Shown: positions 1 through 5,623, counted from the stretch's first letter. The stretch: DNA of 5,630 nt from Dethiosulfatibacter sp. (GCA_030591825.1 JAUVAG010000104.1:1-5630), one strand, 5' to 3'. A program made the numbers and translations. Notes: a model not told the origin generated them from the sequence alone.

Positions 1-354
1 ATTTCATATTTTGACAAGATATTTTTCAATCAGTTCAAGAAGAATATTTTATCAGTAAACATCGGAGGGATTTCAAACTTTACATTTATTCCAAAGGACG
101 GAGATATTAATAAAGTTACAGCATTTGATTGTGGTCCGGGTAATATGCTGATCGACGGCGCAATTCAGCAATTATTTAACAAATCTTTTGATAAAGATGG
201 TATTAATGCTTTAAAAGGAAACTTCTCCGAAAAACTATTTAATTTCATAAAATCACATGATAGTTTTGTTGAATCAAAACCACCCAAGTCAACCGGCAGA
301 GAACATTACAATAAAATATTCTTGTATATAATATATCAATCGAATATGATTTAA
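1..354 (+). pseudogene. anmK: anmK remnant: anhydro-N-acetylmuramic acid kinase, 3'-truncated, 5' end outside window
   Basis: Frame 1 is open from base 1 to the TAA at 352-354 (117 codons seen). It carries AnmK landmarks in the right order: NIGGISN (bases 58-78), DCGPGNMLID (127-156), and PPKSTGRE (280-303). AnmK phosphorylates and opens 1,6-anhydro-N-acetylmuramate during cell-wall recycling in the cytoplasm. A normal AnmK is about 370-390 aa and continues for roughly 110-130 residues past PPKSTGRE, with a segment that closes the ATP cleft. Here the frame reads only about 14 more residues (YNKIF, then an AT-rich tail) and stops. Fewer than 100 bases separate that point from the next gene, so a simple frameshift cannot hide the missing part; a deletion or recombination junction near 315-325 is the likely cause. 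The protein is probably inactive. The family call is strong; loss of function is inferred from length. Confidence 0.85.
305..332 (+). promoter_or_regulatory. Candidate sigma-A promoter for the DDAH-like/rocB unit
   Basis: A perfect TATAAT lies at 327-332. An ATTACA at 305-310 (4 of 6 matches to TTGACA) is 16 bases upstream. Transcription would start near 339, about 64 bases before the ATG at 403. The -10 lies inside the aberrant tail of the truncated anmK frame, so it may have arrived with, or been created by, the rearrangement. AT-rich DNA gives chance -10 matches and the -35 is weak, so confidence is modest. Confidence 0.4.
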
Positions 355-376
355 AGTTCAAATGACAATAAATCAT
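346..376. promoter_or_regulatory. 8-bp inverted repeat in the leader of the DDAH-like gene (possible operator)
   Basis: ATGATTTA (346-353) is the exact reverse complement of TAAATCAT (369-376), with a 15-base spacer. It lies just downstream of the candidate transcription start and overlaps the stop codon of the anmK remnant. Both arms are AT-rich, so the RNA hairpin would be weak; a protein-binding operator is the more likely role if it is real. It does not clearly match an ArgR box. Confidence 0.22.
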
Positions 377-402
377 TATTTAGAAATTTCAGGGAGGATT
401 TT

Positions 403-1278
403 ATGAATTACGGTTGCCAGTCAATGCACAAAAGAATCGATAGAATTCTAATTAAGCATCCAAAGGATGCATTCATTTCTCAGGAGAATCTAAGCAAAAC
501 CTGGGAAACATTCAATTACACAAGTGAACCCGTCTATAAAACGGTTCTAAAGGAATACGAGGTTTTCGAAAACATTATCAGGGAAAACGTTTCTAATGTG
601 GATTATCTTCCACAGTCCGAGAATGTTGGCCTTGACTCAATATACACCCATGATTCCTTAAAGATTACTGAAAAGGGAGCAATATTCTTTAACACAGGAA
701 AAATCCTTAGACAAAAGGAAGGTTTTGAAGTTGAAAAGAAATTCAAGGAAATTGGAATAGACACCCTTGGTTGGATTCAGTCTCCAGGCAAGATTGAAGG
801 CGGAGACGTAGTATGGATTGACGAGAAGACTGTAGCCATCGGAAGGGGATACAGGACCAATGACGAGGGAATAAGGCAGTTCAAGGAGCTTACAAAGGAT
901 ATAGTAGACGAATATATAATAGTACCTATGCCCCACGCAGGAGGAGTAGCAGAATGTCTTCACCTTATGAGTATAATCAGCATAGTTGATGCAGACTTGG
1001 CAGTTGTCTATAGCAAATATATGCCGGTACCTTTCAGGGAATTTCTTATTGAAAGAGGTTTTGATCTTGTTGAAGTAAACGACGAGGAATATGATAACCT
1101 TGGTTCCAATGTTTTGGCGCTTGGACCACGTGTTTGCGTGCTCATGGAAGGCAACAAAGATATCTACAACAAGTTAGAGGAAAAGGGATGCAAGCTGTAT
1201 ACATATCCAGGAGCTGAGCTATCATTCAAGGGAACAGGAGGACCAACCTGTCTTACCTGTCCTGTAACAAGAGTATAG
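403..1278 (+). CDS. DDAH/amidinotransferase-fold guanidino hydrolase (COG1834-like, 291 aa)
   Basis: A member of the guanidino-group-modifying superfamily (dimethylargininase, arginine deiminase, amidinotransferase), which attacks a guanidino carbon with a Cys-His-Glu triad. The visible residues fit: Asp78 and Asp84 (LDSIYTHD), Arg103 near the substrate carboxylate site, Glu132 in IEGGD, Arg151 in YRTNDEG, His187 in CLHL, and nucleophile Cys283 in GGPTCLTC at the C-terminus. The Asp-x5-Asp spacing equals that of the smaller DDAH at 4649, suggesting a similar guanidino amino acid. It lacks the helical insert of classical ~410-aa arginine deiminase, and its length fits the ~290-aa COG1834 proteins such as Bacillus YkgA. 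The ATG at 403 is chosen because AGGGAGG (391-397) sits 5 bases upstream; Met8 (424) is an alternative. It is coupled to the downstream rocB-like gene. Whether the leaving group is ammonia or a methylamine cannot be read from sequence. Confidence 0.85.
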   Translation: MNYGCQSMHKRIDRILIKHPKDAFISQENLSKTWETFNYTSEPVYKTVLKEYEVFENIIRENVSNVDYLPQSENVGLDSIYTHDSLKITEKGAIFFNTGKILRQKEGFEVEKKFKEIGIDTLGWIQSPGKIEGGDVVWIDEKTVAIGRGYRTNDEGIRQFKELTKDIVDEYIIVPMPHAGGVAECLHLMSIISIVDADLAVVYSKYMPVPFREFLIERGFDLVEVNDEEYDNLGSNVLALGPRVCVLMEGNKDIYNKLEEKGCKLYTYPGAELSFKGTGGPTCLTCPVTRV

Positions 1279-1283
1279 GGTGA
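1277..1283 (+). promoter_or_regulatory. Ribosome binding site overlapping the upstream stop codon (translational coupling)
   Basis: AGGGTGA at 1277-1283 shares its first two bases with the TAG stop of the DDAH-like gene (1276-1278) and sits 4 bases before ATG 1288. A second in-frame ATG follows at 1291, so the exact initiator is ambiguous by one codon. A terminating ribosome would sit directly on this site, which implies coupled and balanced translation of the two enzymes. Confidence 0.55.
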
Positions 1284-1287
1284 TTTT

Positions 1288-2922
1288 ATGATGAACATCA
1301 GAGATGAAATTGAAAAGACACTAAAGGATTATGTGGCGCTGGATTCAATTACAAATACCTACAGGGAAAATTCCATAGACGGGTTTTTAAAGGAGTATTT
1401 CGAATCCATTGAATATTTCAAGGAAAATCCTGATGACTTCGGCTCTGAGAAGATACCTGGAGACATACATAACCGTTCAGTAAACTGGGCCCTCCTAAGA
1501 GGAAAAGGTGAGAAAACTGTGGTATTTATCCATCACAGTGATGTGGTGAATGTAGAAAACTACAACGAATACAAGAAAAACGCCTTTGACCCTGATCAGC
1601 TCTGTGAAGCTTTTGAATTATCTTCCGATGCTCTTGATTCCGAAGCTGTAGATGACTTAAAATCAGGAAGATGGATATTCGGACGAGGAACTGCAGACAT
1701 GAAGGGAGGCGGCACAATACAGCTTTCACTCATGAAGGAAATGGCTAAGGATGAGGACAGAATTGGAAACATCATAATATTGGCTGTTCCCGATGAAGAA
1801 AATCTTTCGGCAGGAATGAGACACGGAGTGAAGATTCTAAGATGTCTCAAGGAAAAACATGGTCTTGATTACCAACTCATGATCAATTCAGAGCCTCATC
1901 AGAGAGTTGACTATGACAGTGGAATGATAAGTCAGGGATCCATAGCCAAGATGAACTTCTTTGTATATGTAAAAGGAATACTAACCCATGCAGGAAAGAT
2001 TCTTGAGGGAATCAATCCTTCTGGAATAATGAGCAGGATAGTTTCAAGAACCGAGCTTAACCTTGATTTCATTGATGAGATTGAAGGTGAAATGAGCATT
2101 CCACCTACCTGGGTACATGTGAAGGATTCAAAGGAAGTTTACGACATATCTACTCCTGAATCAGCCATAGGATATATGAATGTTCTCAACTTTTCCACAT
2201 CACCTGAAGAAATAATGAAGAAGATAATGGATATCTGTGTTGAAGAAAGTGATGAATTCATGAAGAAATATAGTGATGTTAGAGCTGTATTCATGGAAAA
2301 AACAAACAGGAAATCCATTGGAAACGATTGGCCCGTTCATGTAGTCACTTTTAATGACCTTCTTGATATTTTGAAGGACAAGGGTGAGGAATATTACATA
2401 AAATACGATGAATTCGAGAAGAAGATAATAGATGACCTCAGGTTCAACAAGATGTCTTTTGTAAATGCAAATTATAAACTTGTTGAATATATCATAAAGC
2501 TCATCAACAGACAGGAGATGTTTATTGTAGCAGGAATGACAATGCCTCTCTACCCTGGAGTTTCAAATCTTTTTCAGGAGGATGTCCCAGATTATCTTGA
2601 CATAATCAACAAATTCACATCAAAAGAATGGAACCAGAAGTACATGAACAGGTATTACTTCACAGGCATCAGCGACTTGAGCTATTCGTCCTTGAACTAT
2701 GATATAGAATCTACTGTATCACAGATGGAAAACATGCCTCTATGGAAAAAGTATTATGATATACCATTCGAGGACATAAAGGAAATTCAAATGCCTTGCA
2801 TAAACATAGGACCATGGGGAAAGGACTTCCATAAGATAAGCGAAAGAGTCTACAAGGAGGATCTTTTTGAGAGGACACCTATGATAATAGGCCATGTCAT
2901 GGATTATATCTTTAGAGACTAA
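1288..2922 (+). CDS. rocB: RocB-family M20 metallohydrolase (arginine-utilisation type)
   Basis: A 544-aa M20-type zinc hydrolase whose length matches Bacillus RocB (about 560 aa), well above the ~400 aa of ArgE or DapE. The two-metal site is visible: His83-x-Asp85 (HHSDVV), bridging Asp137 in FGRGTADMKGG, general base Glu170 and ligand Glu171 in VPDEEN, Glu202 in NSEPH, and the C-terminal His515 in GKDFHKISE. THAGK at 233-237 matches the dimerisation-domain motif. No signal peptide or membrane segment is seen, so it is cytoplasmic. RocB is encoded with arginine catabolism genes, but its reaction is, to my knowledge, not firmly established. M20 relatives cleave peptides, N-acyl groups or ureido groups. 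Placement between two guanidino hydrolases suggests a substrate derived from arginine or citrulline (inference). It follows the previous gene by 9 bases and is probably co-transcribed. No convincing terminator follows immediately. Confidence 0.85.
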   Translation: MMNIRDEIEKTLKDYVALDSITNTYRENSIDGFLKEYFESIEYFKENPDDFGSEKIPGDIHNRSVNWALLRGKGEKTVVFIHHSDVVNVENYNEYKKNAFDPDQLCEAFELSSDALDSEAVDDLKSGRWIFGRGTADMKGGGTIQLSLMKEMAKDEDRIGNIIILAVPDEENLSAGMRHGVKILRCLKEKHGLDYQLMINSEPHQRVDYDSGMISQGSIAKMNFFVYVKGILTHAGKILEGINPSGIMSRIVSRTELNLDFIDEIEGEMSIPPTWVHVKDSKEVYDISTPESAIGYMNVLNFSTSPEEIMKKIMDICVEESDEFMKKYSDVRAVFMEKTNRKSIGNDWPVHVVTFNDLLDILKDKGEEYYIKYDEFEKKIIDDLRFNKMSFVNANYKLVEYIIKLINRQEMFIVAGMTMPLYPGVSNLFQEDVPDYLDIINKFTSKEWNQKYMNRYYFTGISDLSYSSLNYDIESTVSQMENMPLWKKYYDIPFEDIKEIQMPCINIGPWGKDFHKISERVYKEDLFERTPMIIGHVMDYIFRD

Positions 2923-2942
2923 AATGATTCTATAACCGAATA

Positions 2943-2970
2943 TTAACAAAACAGCGGTATATAGTATATT
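2943..2970 (+). promoter_or_regulatory. Candidate promoter for the symporter-ddaH unit
   Basis: TTAACA (2943-2948, 5 of 6 matches to TTGACA) is 16 bases upstream of TATATT (2965-2970, 5 of 6 matches to TATAAT). Initiation near 2977 would give a leader of about 160 bases before the symporter ATG, holding the repeats and hairpins listed next. A second, perfect TATAAT at 2994-2999 lacks a properly spaced -35. A promoter here would let the transporter be regulated separately from the upstream enzymes. Confidence 0.45.
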
Positions 2971-2999
2971 ACATAATTGAAGCTAGAGTTAATTATAAT

Positions 3000-3042
3000 A
3001 AACCAAGGAATTATTAAACCAAGAAATTATTAAACCAAGAAA
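3000..3042. repeat. 16-bp direct tandem repeat, about 2.7 copies
   Basis: AAACCAAGGAATTATT (3000-3015) is followed directly by AAACCAAGAAATTATT (3016-3031, one difference) and a partial copy AAACCAAGAAA (3032-3042). The 16-base period is about 1.5 helical turns. The repeats lie between the candidate promoter and the symporter gene, where they could serve as a protein-binding array, an RNA spacer, or simply a slippage product. Confidence 0.85.
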
Positions 3043-3064
3043 CATAGGGTACGTGACCCTTTGT
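3042..3064. promoter_or_regulatory. Imperfect palindrome/hairpin in the symporter leader
   Basis: AGGGT (3046-3050) pairs with ACCCT (3056-3060) around an ACGTG loop. After one T-T mismatch, ACA (3042-3044) pairs with TGT (3062-3064), giving 8 pairs in all. As RNA it is a short GC-rich stem followed by TTTGTATAT, so it could be a weak intrinsic terminator for the rocB unit or an attenuator. As DNA it looks like a 23-bp operator. The sequence does not decide between these. Confidence 0.4.
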
Positions 3065-3069
3065 ATATA

Positions 3070-3107
3070 TCCGGTCAGGTGATTTTATTTGAAATTATTG
3101 GACCGGA
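3070..3107. promoter_or_regulatory. Second inverted repeat in the symporter leader, with alternative pairing
   Basis: TCCGGTC (3070-3076) is the exact reverse complement of GACCGGA (3101-3107), with a 24-base AT-rich interior. GGTCA (3073-3077) can instead pair with TGACC (3054-3058), which lies in the 3' arm of the preceding hairpin, so the two hairpins and this third helix cannot all form at once. That is the logic of an attenuator or riboswitch expression platform, though no known aptamer is recognised. It ends about 18 bases before the symporter ribosome binding site (AGGAGG, 3126-3131). Confidence 0.35.
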
Positions 3108-3137
3108 ACAGGAATTATAAATAAGAGGAGGATTAAT

Positions 3138-4598
3138 ATGGCTTTAATGGAAAAAATAGTATGGGAATATTTGTGGGGAATGCCCCTTGTACTGACAATT
3201 TTATTTATAGGTATATTTTTCACTGTGAAATCAGGATTTTTTCAATTTAGATTTATACCACATATTTTTAAAACATCTTTAGGAAGGTTGTTTGGTAAGG
3301 ATACTGAAGGTGAAGAGGGAACACTAAGTTCATTGGAAGCACTTAGTATTGCTGCAGGAGCAACAGTAGGAGTTGGAAACATTGGTGGAGTTGCTACGGC
3401 AATAGCTGTTGGAGGACCTGGAGCAGTATTCTGGCTTATAATAGCAGGAATTTTTGGACAAGTAATAAAGATGGCAGAGGTTTCACTGGCAGTATATTTC
3501 AGAAACACGCAGGAAGACGGACATACCTACGGTGGACCTACATATTATATAAGCAAGGGACTTGGCAAGGAAAGAGGCTGGAAGGTTATACCAAAGGTAC
3601 TTGCCTTCATATTTATCTTCGGATTTGGAGTTGGATTTTTTCTTACAATGCAGAACTATACAGTATCTGAAGCAGTAGCATCTACATTTGATATTAATAT
3701 GATTCTTGTAAGCGTTGTTTATACAGTTCTTCTTTATCTAATGATAAGCGGAGGACTTCCATCATTGGGAAAAATTGCTTCTAAGATAGTTCCATTTATG
3801 ATCCTGTTCTACCTTGCAAGCGGGTTGTTTGTAATTATTAAGAATGCTTCAGTTCTTCCTCATGCATTCAGTTTGATTATGGGAGGAGCATTTACTGGCT
3901 CAGCTGCCTTTGGCGGATTTGCAGGAGCTGCATTTACACAGGTAATAAAGATAGGTATGTCTAGAGCGGTTTATTCAAATGAAGCTGGTTGGGGATCATC
4001 TCCAATGATTCATGCATCAGCAAAAACAGACCATCCTATAAGACAGGGAATCCTTGGAATATTTGAAGTTTTCCTTGATACAATCGTAATTTGTACAATA
4101 ACTTCGCTTGTAATTATAGTAACAGGTGAGTGGTCTTCAGGACTCTCAGGTGCGGAGCTTACACTAAGCGCCTTTGAAACTGGAATAGGAAGTTTTGGAA
4201 GGATAATCCTTGCAGGAGGAGTACTTCTTTTCGGAATCACAACATCATCAGGTCTATATGCACAGATTGAAGTTCTTGTTAGATATCTTCTAGGAGAAGA
4301 AAACAGCAAGAACAAGATAATACTTGATATCTACAAGTGGTCGTATCCAATACCGGGATTGCTTCTAGTTATAGTGGCAGTAGTAAAGGAAATGCCTGGA
4401 ACAACAGTATGGCTCTTTGCGGATATGTCTACAGCATTGCCTATATTTGCGAACTTGTTGGCCTTACTTCTTTTAAGCGGAACCTTCGGGAAGCTTTTGA
4501 ATGATTATAAGGCAAGGTATTTGGGAATAGGTGAAGTTGATCCTGATTTCAAAGTGTTCTATGAGAAGAATGGTAAGGAGAAGGTATCAAATTCCTAA
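3138..4598 (+). CDS. AGCS-family sodium:amino acid symporter
   Basis: A 486-aa inner-membrane protein of the alanine/glycine:cation symporter family (LeuT-like fold, Na+-driven uptake). Signatures: FFTVKSGFFQFR (27-38) after the first membrane helix, VGVGNIGGVATAIAVGGPGAVFW (77-99) around a discontinuous helix, GHTYGGPTYYI (128-138), and SRAVYSNEAGWGSSP (275-289). About eleven hydrophobic segments can be picked, including roughly 12-30, 94-116, 152-171, 187-206, 216-235, 305-328, 355-375, 403-418 and 432-448. The hydrophilic tail is likely cytoplasmic. Differences from the consensus as I remember it: Glu67 where Gln is common, GVGNI for GTGNI, and FWLI for FWMW, so this is a divergent subfamily whose substrate need not be alanine or glycine. 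AGGAGG lies 6 bases before the ATG. It follows a long structured leader and precedes ddaH by 50 bases, suggesting co-transcription. Uptake of arginine-like amino acids is inferred from context. Confidence 0.9.
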   Translation: MALMEKIVWEYLWGMPLVLTILFIGIFFTVKSGFFQFRFIPHIFKTSLGRLFGKDTEGEEGTLSSLEALSIAAGATVGVGNIGGVATAIAVGGPGAVFWLIIAGIFGQVIKMAEVSLAVYFRNTQEDGHTYGGPTYYISKGLGKERGWKVIPKVLAFIFIFGFGVGFFLTMQNYTVSEAVASTFDINMILVSVVYTVLLYLMISGGLPSLGKIASKIVPFMILFYLASGLFVIIKNASVLPHAFSLIMGGAFTGSAAFGGFAGAAFTQVIKIGMSRAVYSNEAGWGSSPMIHASAKTDHPIRQGILGIFEVFLDTIVICTITSLVIIVTGEWSSGLSGAELTLSAFETGIGSFGRIILAGGVLLFGITTSSGLYAQIEVLVRYLLGEENSKNKIILDIYKWSYPIPGLLLVIVAVVKEMPGTTVWLFADMSTALPIFANLLALLLLSGTFGKLLNDYKARYLGIGEVDPDFKVFYEKNGKEKVSNS

Positions 4599-4648
4599 TA
4601 AAACTTAGGCAATTAAAAATAAAAGTAATAAAAGTTTAGGAGGCTTAT

Positions 4649-5410
4649 ATGTTTAAAAATTTTGTAGTAAGAAGACCAGGAAAGAGCGTAGCTGATGGAC
4701 AGACAACATCTGACATTGGAGTGCCTGTATTTGAAAAGGCATACAAGCAGCATGAGAAGTATATAGAGGCGTGTAGAGCATGCGGAGTAGAAGTAAAGGT
4801 AATGGAAGCTGACGAAGAGTATCCGGATGCTTGCTTTGTTGAAGATCCAGCTGTTGTAACTGATAGAATGGCAATAGTCACTAACCCAGGCGTTGACACT
4901 AGACAGGGAGAGGAAATAAAGGTCAAGGAAGCACTTTCTGAATTCTTTGATACATTTGACCATATACAATCTCCAGGACATCTTGAAGGTGGGGATATAA
5001 TGCAGATTGAAGACCATTTCTACATAGGACTTTCAAAGAGAACTAATGAAGAAGGGGCAAGACAGTTCATAGAAATTGTTGAGAAGCATGGATATACAGG
5101 ATCTGTTGTACCACTTAAGGAGATGTTCCACCTTAAGTCGGGAGTAAACTATATAGGAGATAATAGGGTTCTTGTAGCTGGAGAATTTATTACTCACCCG
5201 GATTTCGAAAAATTCGAGAAAATCCTGGTTCCCGAGGATGAAATGTATGCTGCAAACTGTGTAAGGATAAACGATCATATAATAATGCCAGCAGGATTTC
5301 CAAAGCTTCAGAAGATTTTGGAAGACTTGAACTACGATTTAAAACTTATAGAAATGACAGAATTCCAAAAGATTGACGGTGGACTAAGCTGTCTATCACT
5401 TAGATTCTAA
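4649..5410 (+). CDS. ddaH: N(omega),N(omega)-dimethylarginine dimethylaminohydrolase (dimethylargininase)
   Basis: 253 aa, essentially the length of Pseudomonas aeruginosa DDAH (254 aa). DDAH hydrolyses asymmetric dimethylarginine or monomethylarginine to citrulline plus dimethylamine or methylamine. Compared from memory with the Pseudomonas enzyme, the key residues fall at nearly the same numbers: substrate-side Asp60, Glu65 and Asp66 (PDACFVEDP), carboxylate-binding Arg85 and Arg131, and the triad Glu113 (LEGGDI), His161 (FHLKSG) and Cys248 (GGLSCLSLRF, close to the C-terminus). The N-terminal loop GQTTSDIG fits the flexible substrate lid. No signal peptide, so cytoplasmic. AGGAGG (4638-4643) sits 5 bases before the ATG. 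It is the second DDAH-fold gene in the window and only distantly similar to the first (403-1278), so this is not a recent duplication. Activity on plain arginine cannot be excluded. Confidence 0.9.
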   Translation: MFKNFVVRRPGKSVADGQTTSDIGVPVFEKAYKQHEKYIEACRACGVEVKVMEADEEYPDACFVEDPAVVTDRMAIVTNPGVDTRQGEEIKVKEALSEFFDTFDHIQSPGHLEGGDIMQIEDHFYIGLSKRTNEEGARQFIEIVEKHGYTGSVVPLKEMFHLKSGVNYIGDNRVLVAGEFITHPDFEKFEKILVPEDEMYAANCVRINDHIIMPAGFPKLQKILEDLNYDLKLIEMTEFQKIDGGLSCLSLRF

Positions 5411-5412
5411 TA

Positions 5413-5463
5413 GCTACCAACAATCATCTCTTTTATAATATAAAAGATTGTTGTACCGGTAGC
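5413..5463 (+). other. Large hairpin directly after ddaH
   Basis: GCTACC (5413-5418) pairs with GGTAGC (5458-5463), and the adjoining AACAATC (5419-5425) pairs with GATTGTT (5446-5452), with GTACC (5453-5457) bulged on the 3' side. The apical part is AT-rich. It starts 3 bases after the ddaH stop, where a terminator would be expected, but no T-run follows, so it is not a standard intrinsic terminator. It could protect the ddaH 3' end or be the first helix of the RNA that follows. A perfect TATAAT at 5434-5439 lies in the loop but has no recognisable -35. Confidence 0.5.
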
Positions 5464-5468
5464 AAAAC

Positions 5469-5537
5469 ACCAACGCTTCAAGGTGTTTTGTGCTAGTCTA
5501 AGAAAGTTAAAAATGCGTAATCCCTTGAAGCGTTGGT
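5469..5537. repeat. 15-bp perfect inverted repeat spanning two hairpin loops
   Basis: ACCAACGCTTCAAGG (5469-5483) is the exact reverse complement of CCTTGAAGCGTTGGT (5523-5537), 39 bases apart. The central 10 bases of each copy are the apical loops of hairpins A and B. The copies may therefore form one long 15-bp helix (disrupting both hairpins) or a 10-bp loop-loop contact that leaves the hairpins intact. Confidence 0.9.
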
Positions 5538-5573
5538 ATTACACCGTTAAGGAAACTTTCTGCGACCTCTTAA

Positions 5574-5608
5574 TATCCGTTATGGTCACATGAAGCGTGA
5601 CCCGGATA
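5574..5608 (+). other. Hairpin C with TGAAGCGT apical motif
   Basis: TATCCG (5574-5579) pairs with CGGATA (5603-5608), and GGTCAC (5584-5589) pairs with GTGACC (5597-5602), with a TTAT bulge (5580-5583) on the 5' side. The loop is ATGAAGC (5590-5596). Twelve perfect pairs, many of them G-C, make this the most stable local fold in the region. Its loop region repeats TGAAGCGT (5591-5598), also present in the loop of hairpin B (5526-5533). Confidence 0.65.
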
Positions 5609-5610
5609 AC

Positions 5611-5623
5611 GCAGCGAAGCTGC
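5611..5623 (+). other. Hairpin D: compact GC-rich stem with GAA triloop
   Basis: GCAGC (5611-5615) pairs with GCTGC (5619-5623) across a GAA loop. The bases after it (TTTCTTG, to the window edge) are too few for a full terminator T-run; what follows is outside the window. The GAAGC at 5616-5620 echoes the loop motif of hairpins B and C. Confidence 0.5.

Noticed and set aside
346..376. ArgR/AhrC operator upstream of the DDAH-like gene
   Set aside because: The inverted repeat has a 15-base spacer and lacks the TGAAT-n-ATTCA style half-sites; it is kept only as a generic possible operator.
3042..3064. Mini-ykkC (guanidine-II) riboswitch, suggested by the ACG in the hairpin loop and the guanidino theme
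   Set aside because: The loop is five bases (ACGTG) rather than a four-base ACGR, and there is no second ACGR hairpin at the expected distance.
3079..3120. Short open frame (GTG start, 13 codons) in the symporter leader, as a possible attenuation peptide
   Set aside because: No ribosome binding site precedes it, it has no run of arginine or other regulatory codons, and it lies inside the 3070-3107 inverted repeat.
4613..5017. 134-codon open frame on the - strand opposite ddaH, and similar antisense frames elsewhere
   Set aside because: They lie opposite well-supported genes, show no ribosome binding site or recognisable motif, and have low-complexity composition typical of the complement of an AT-rich gene.
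5463..5490. Intrinsic terminator for ddaH formed by the AAAACACC/GGTGTTTT stem
   Set aside because: The stem is AT-rich and only four T residues follow within the stem itself, and the loop complementarity to hairpin B is better explained by a structured RNA. A weak terminator role is not excluded.
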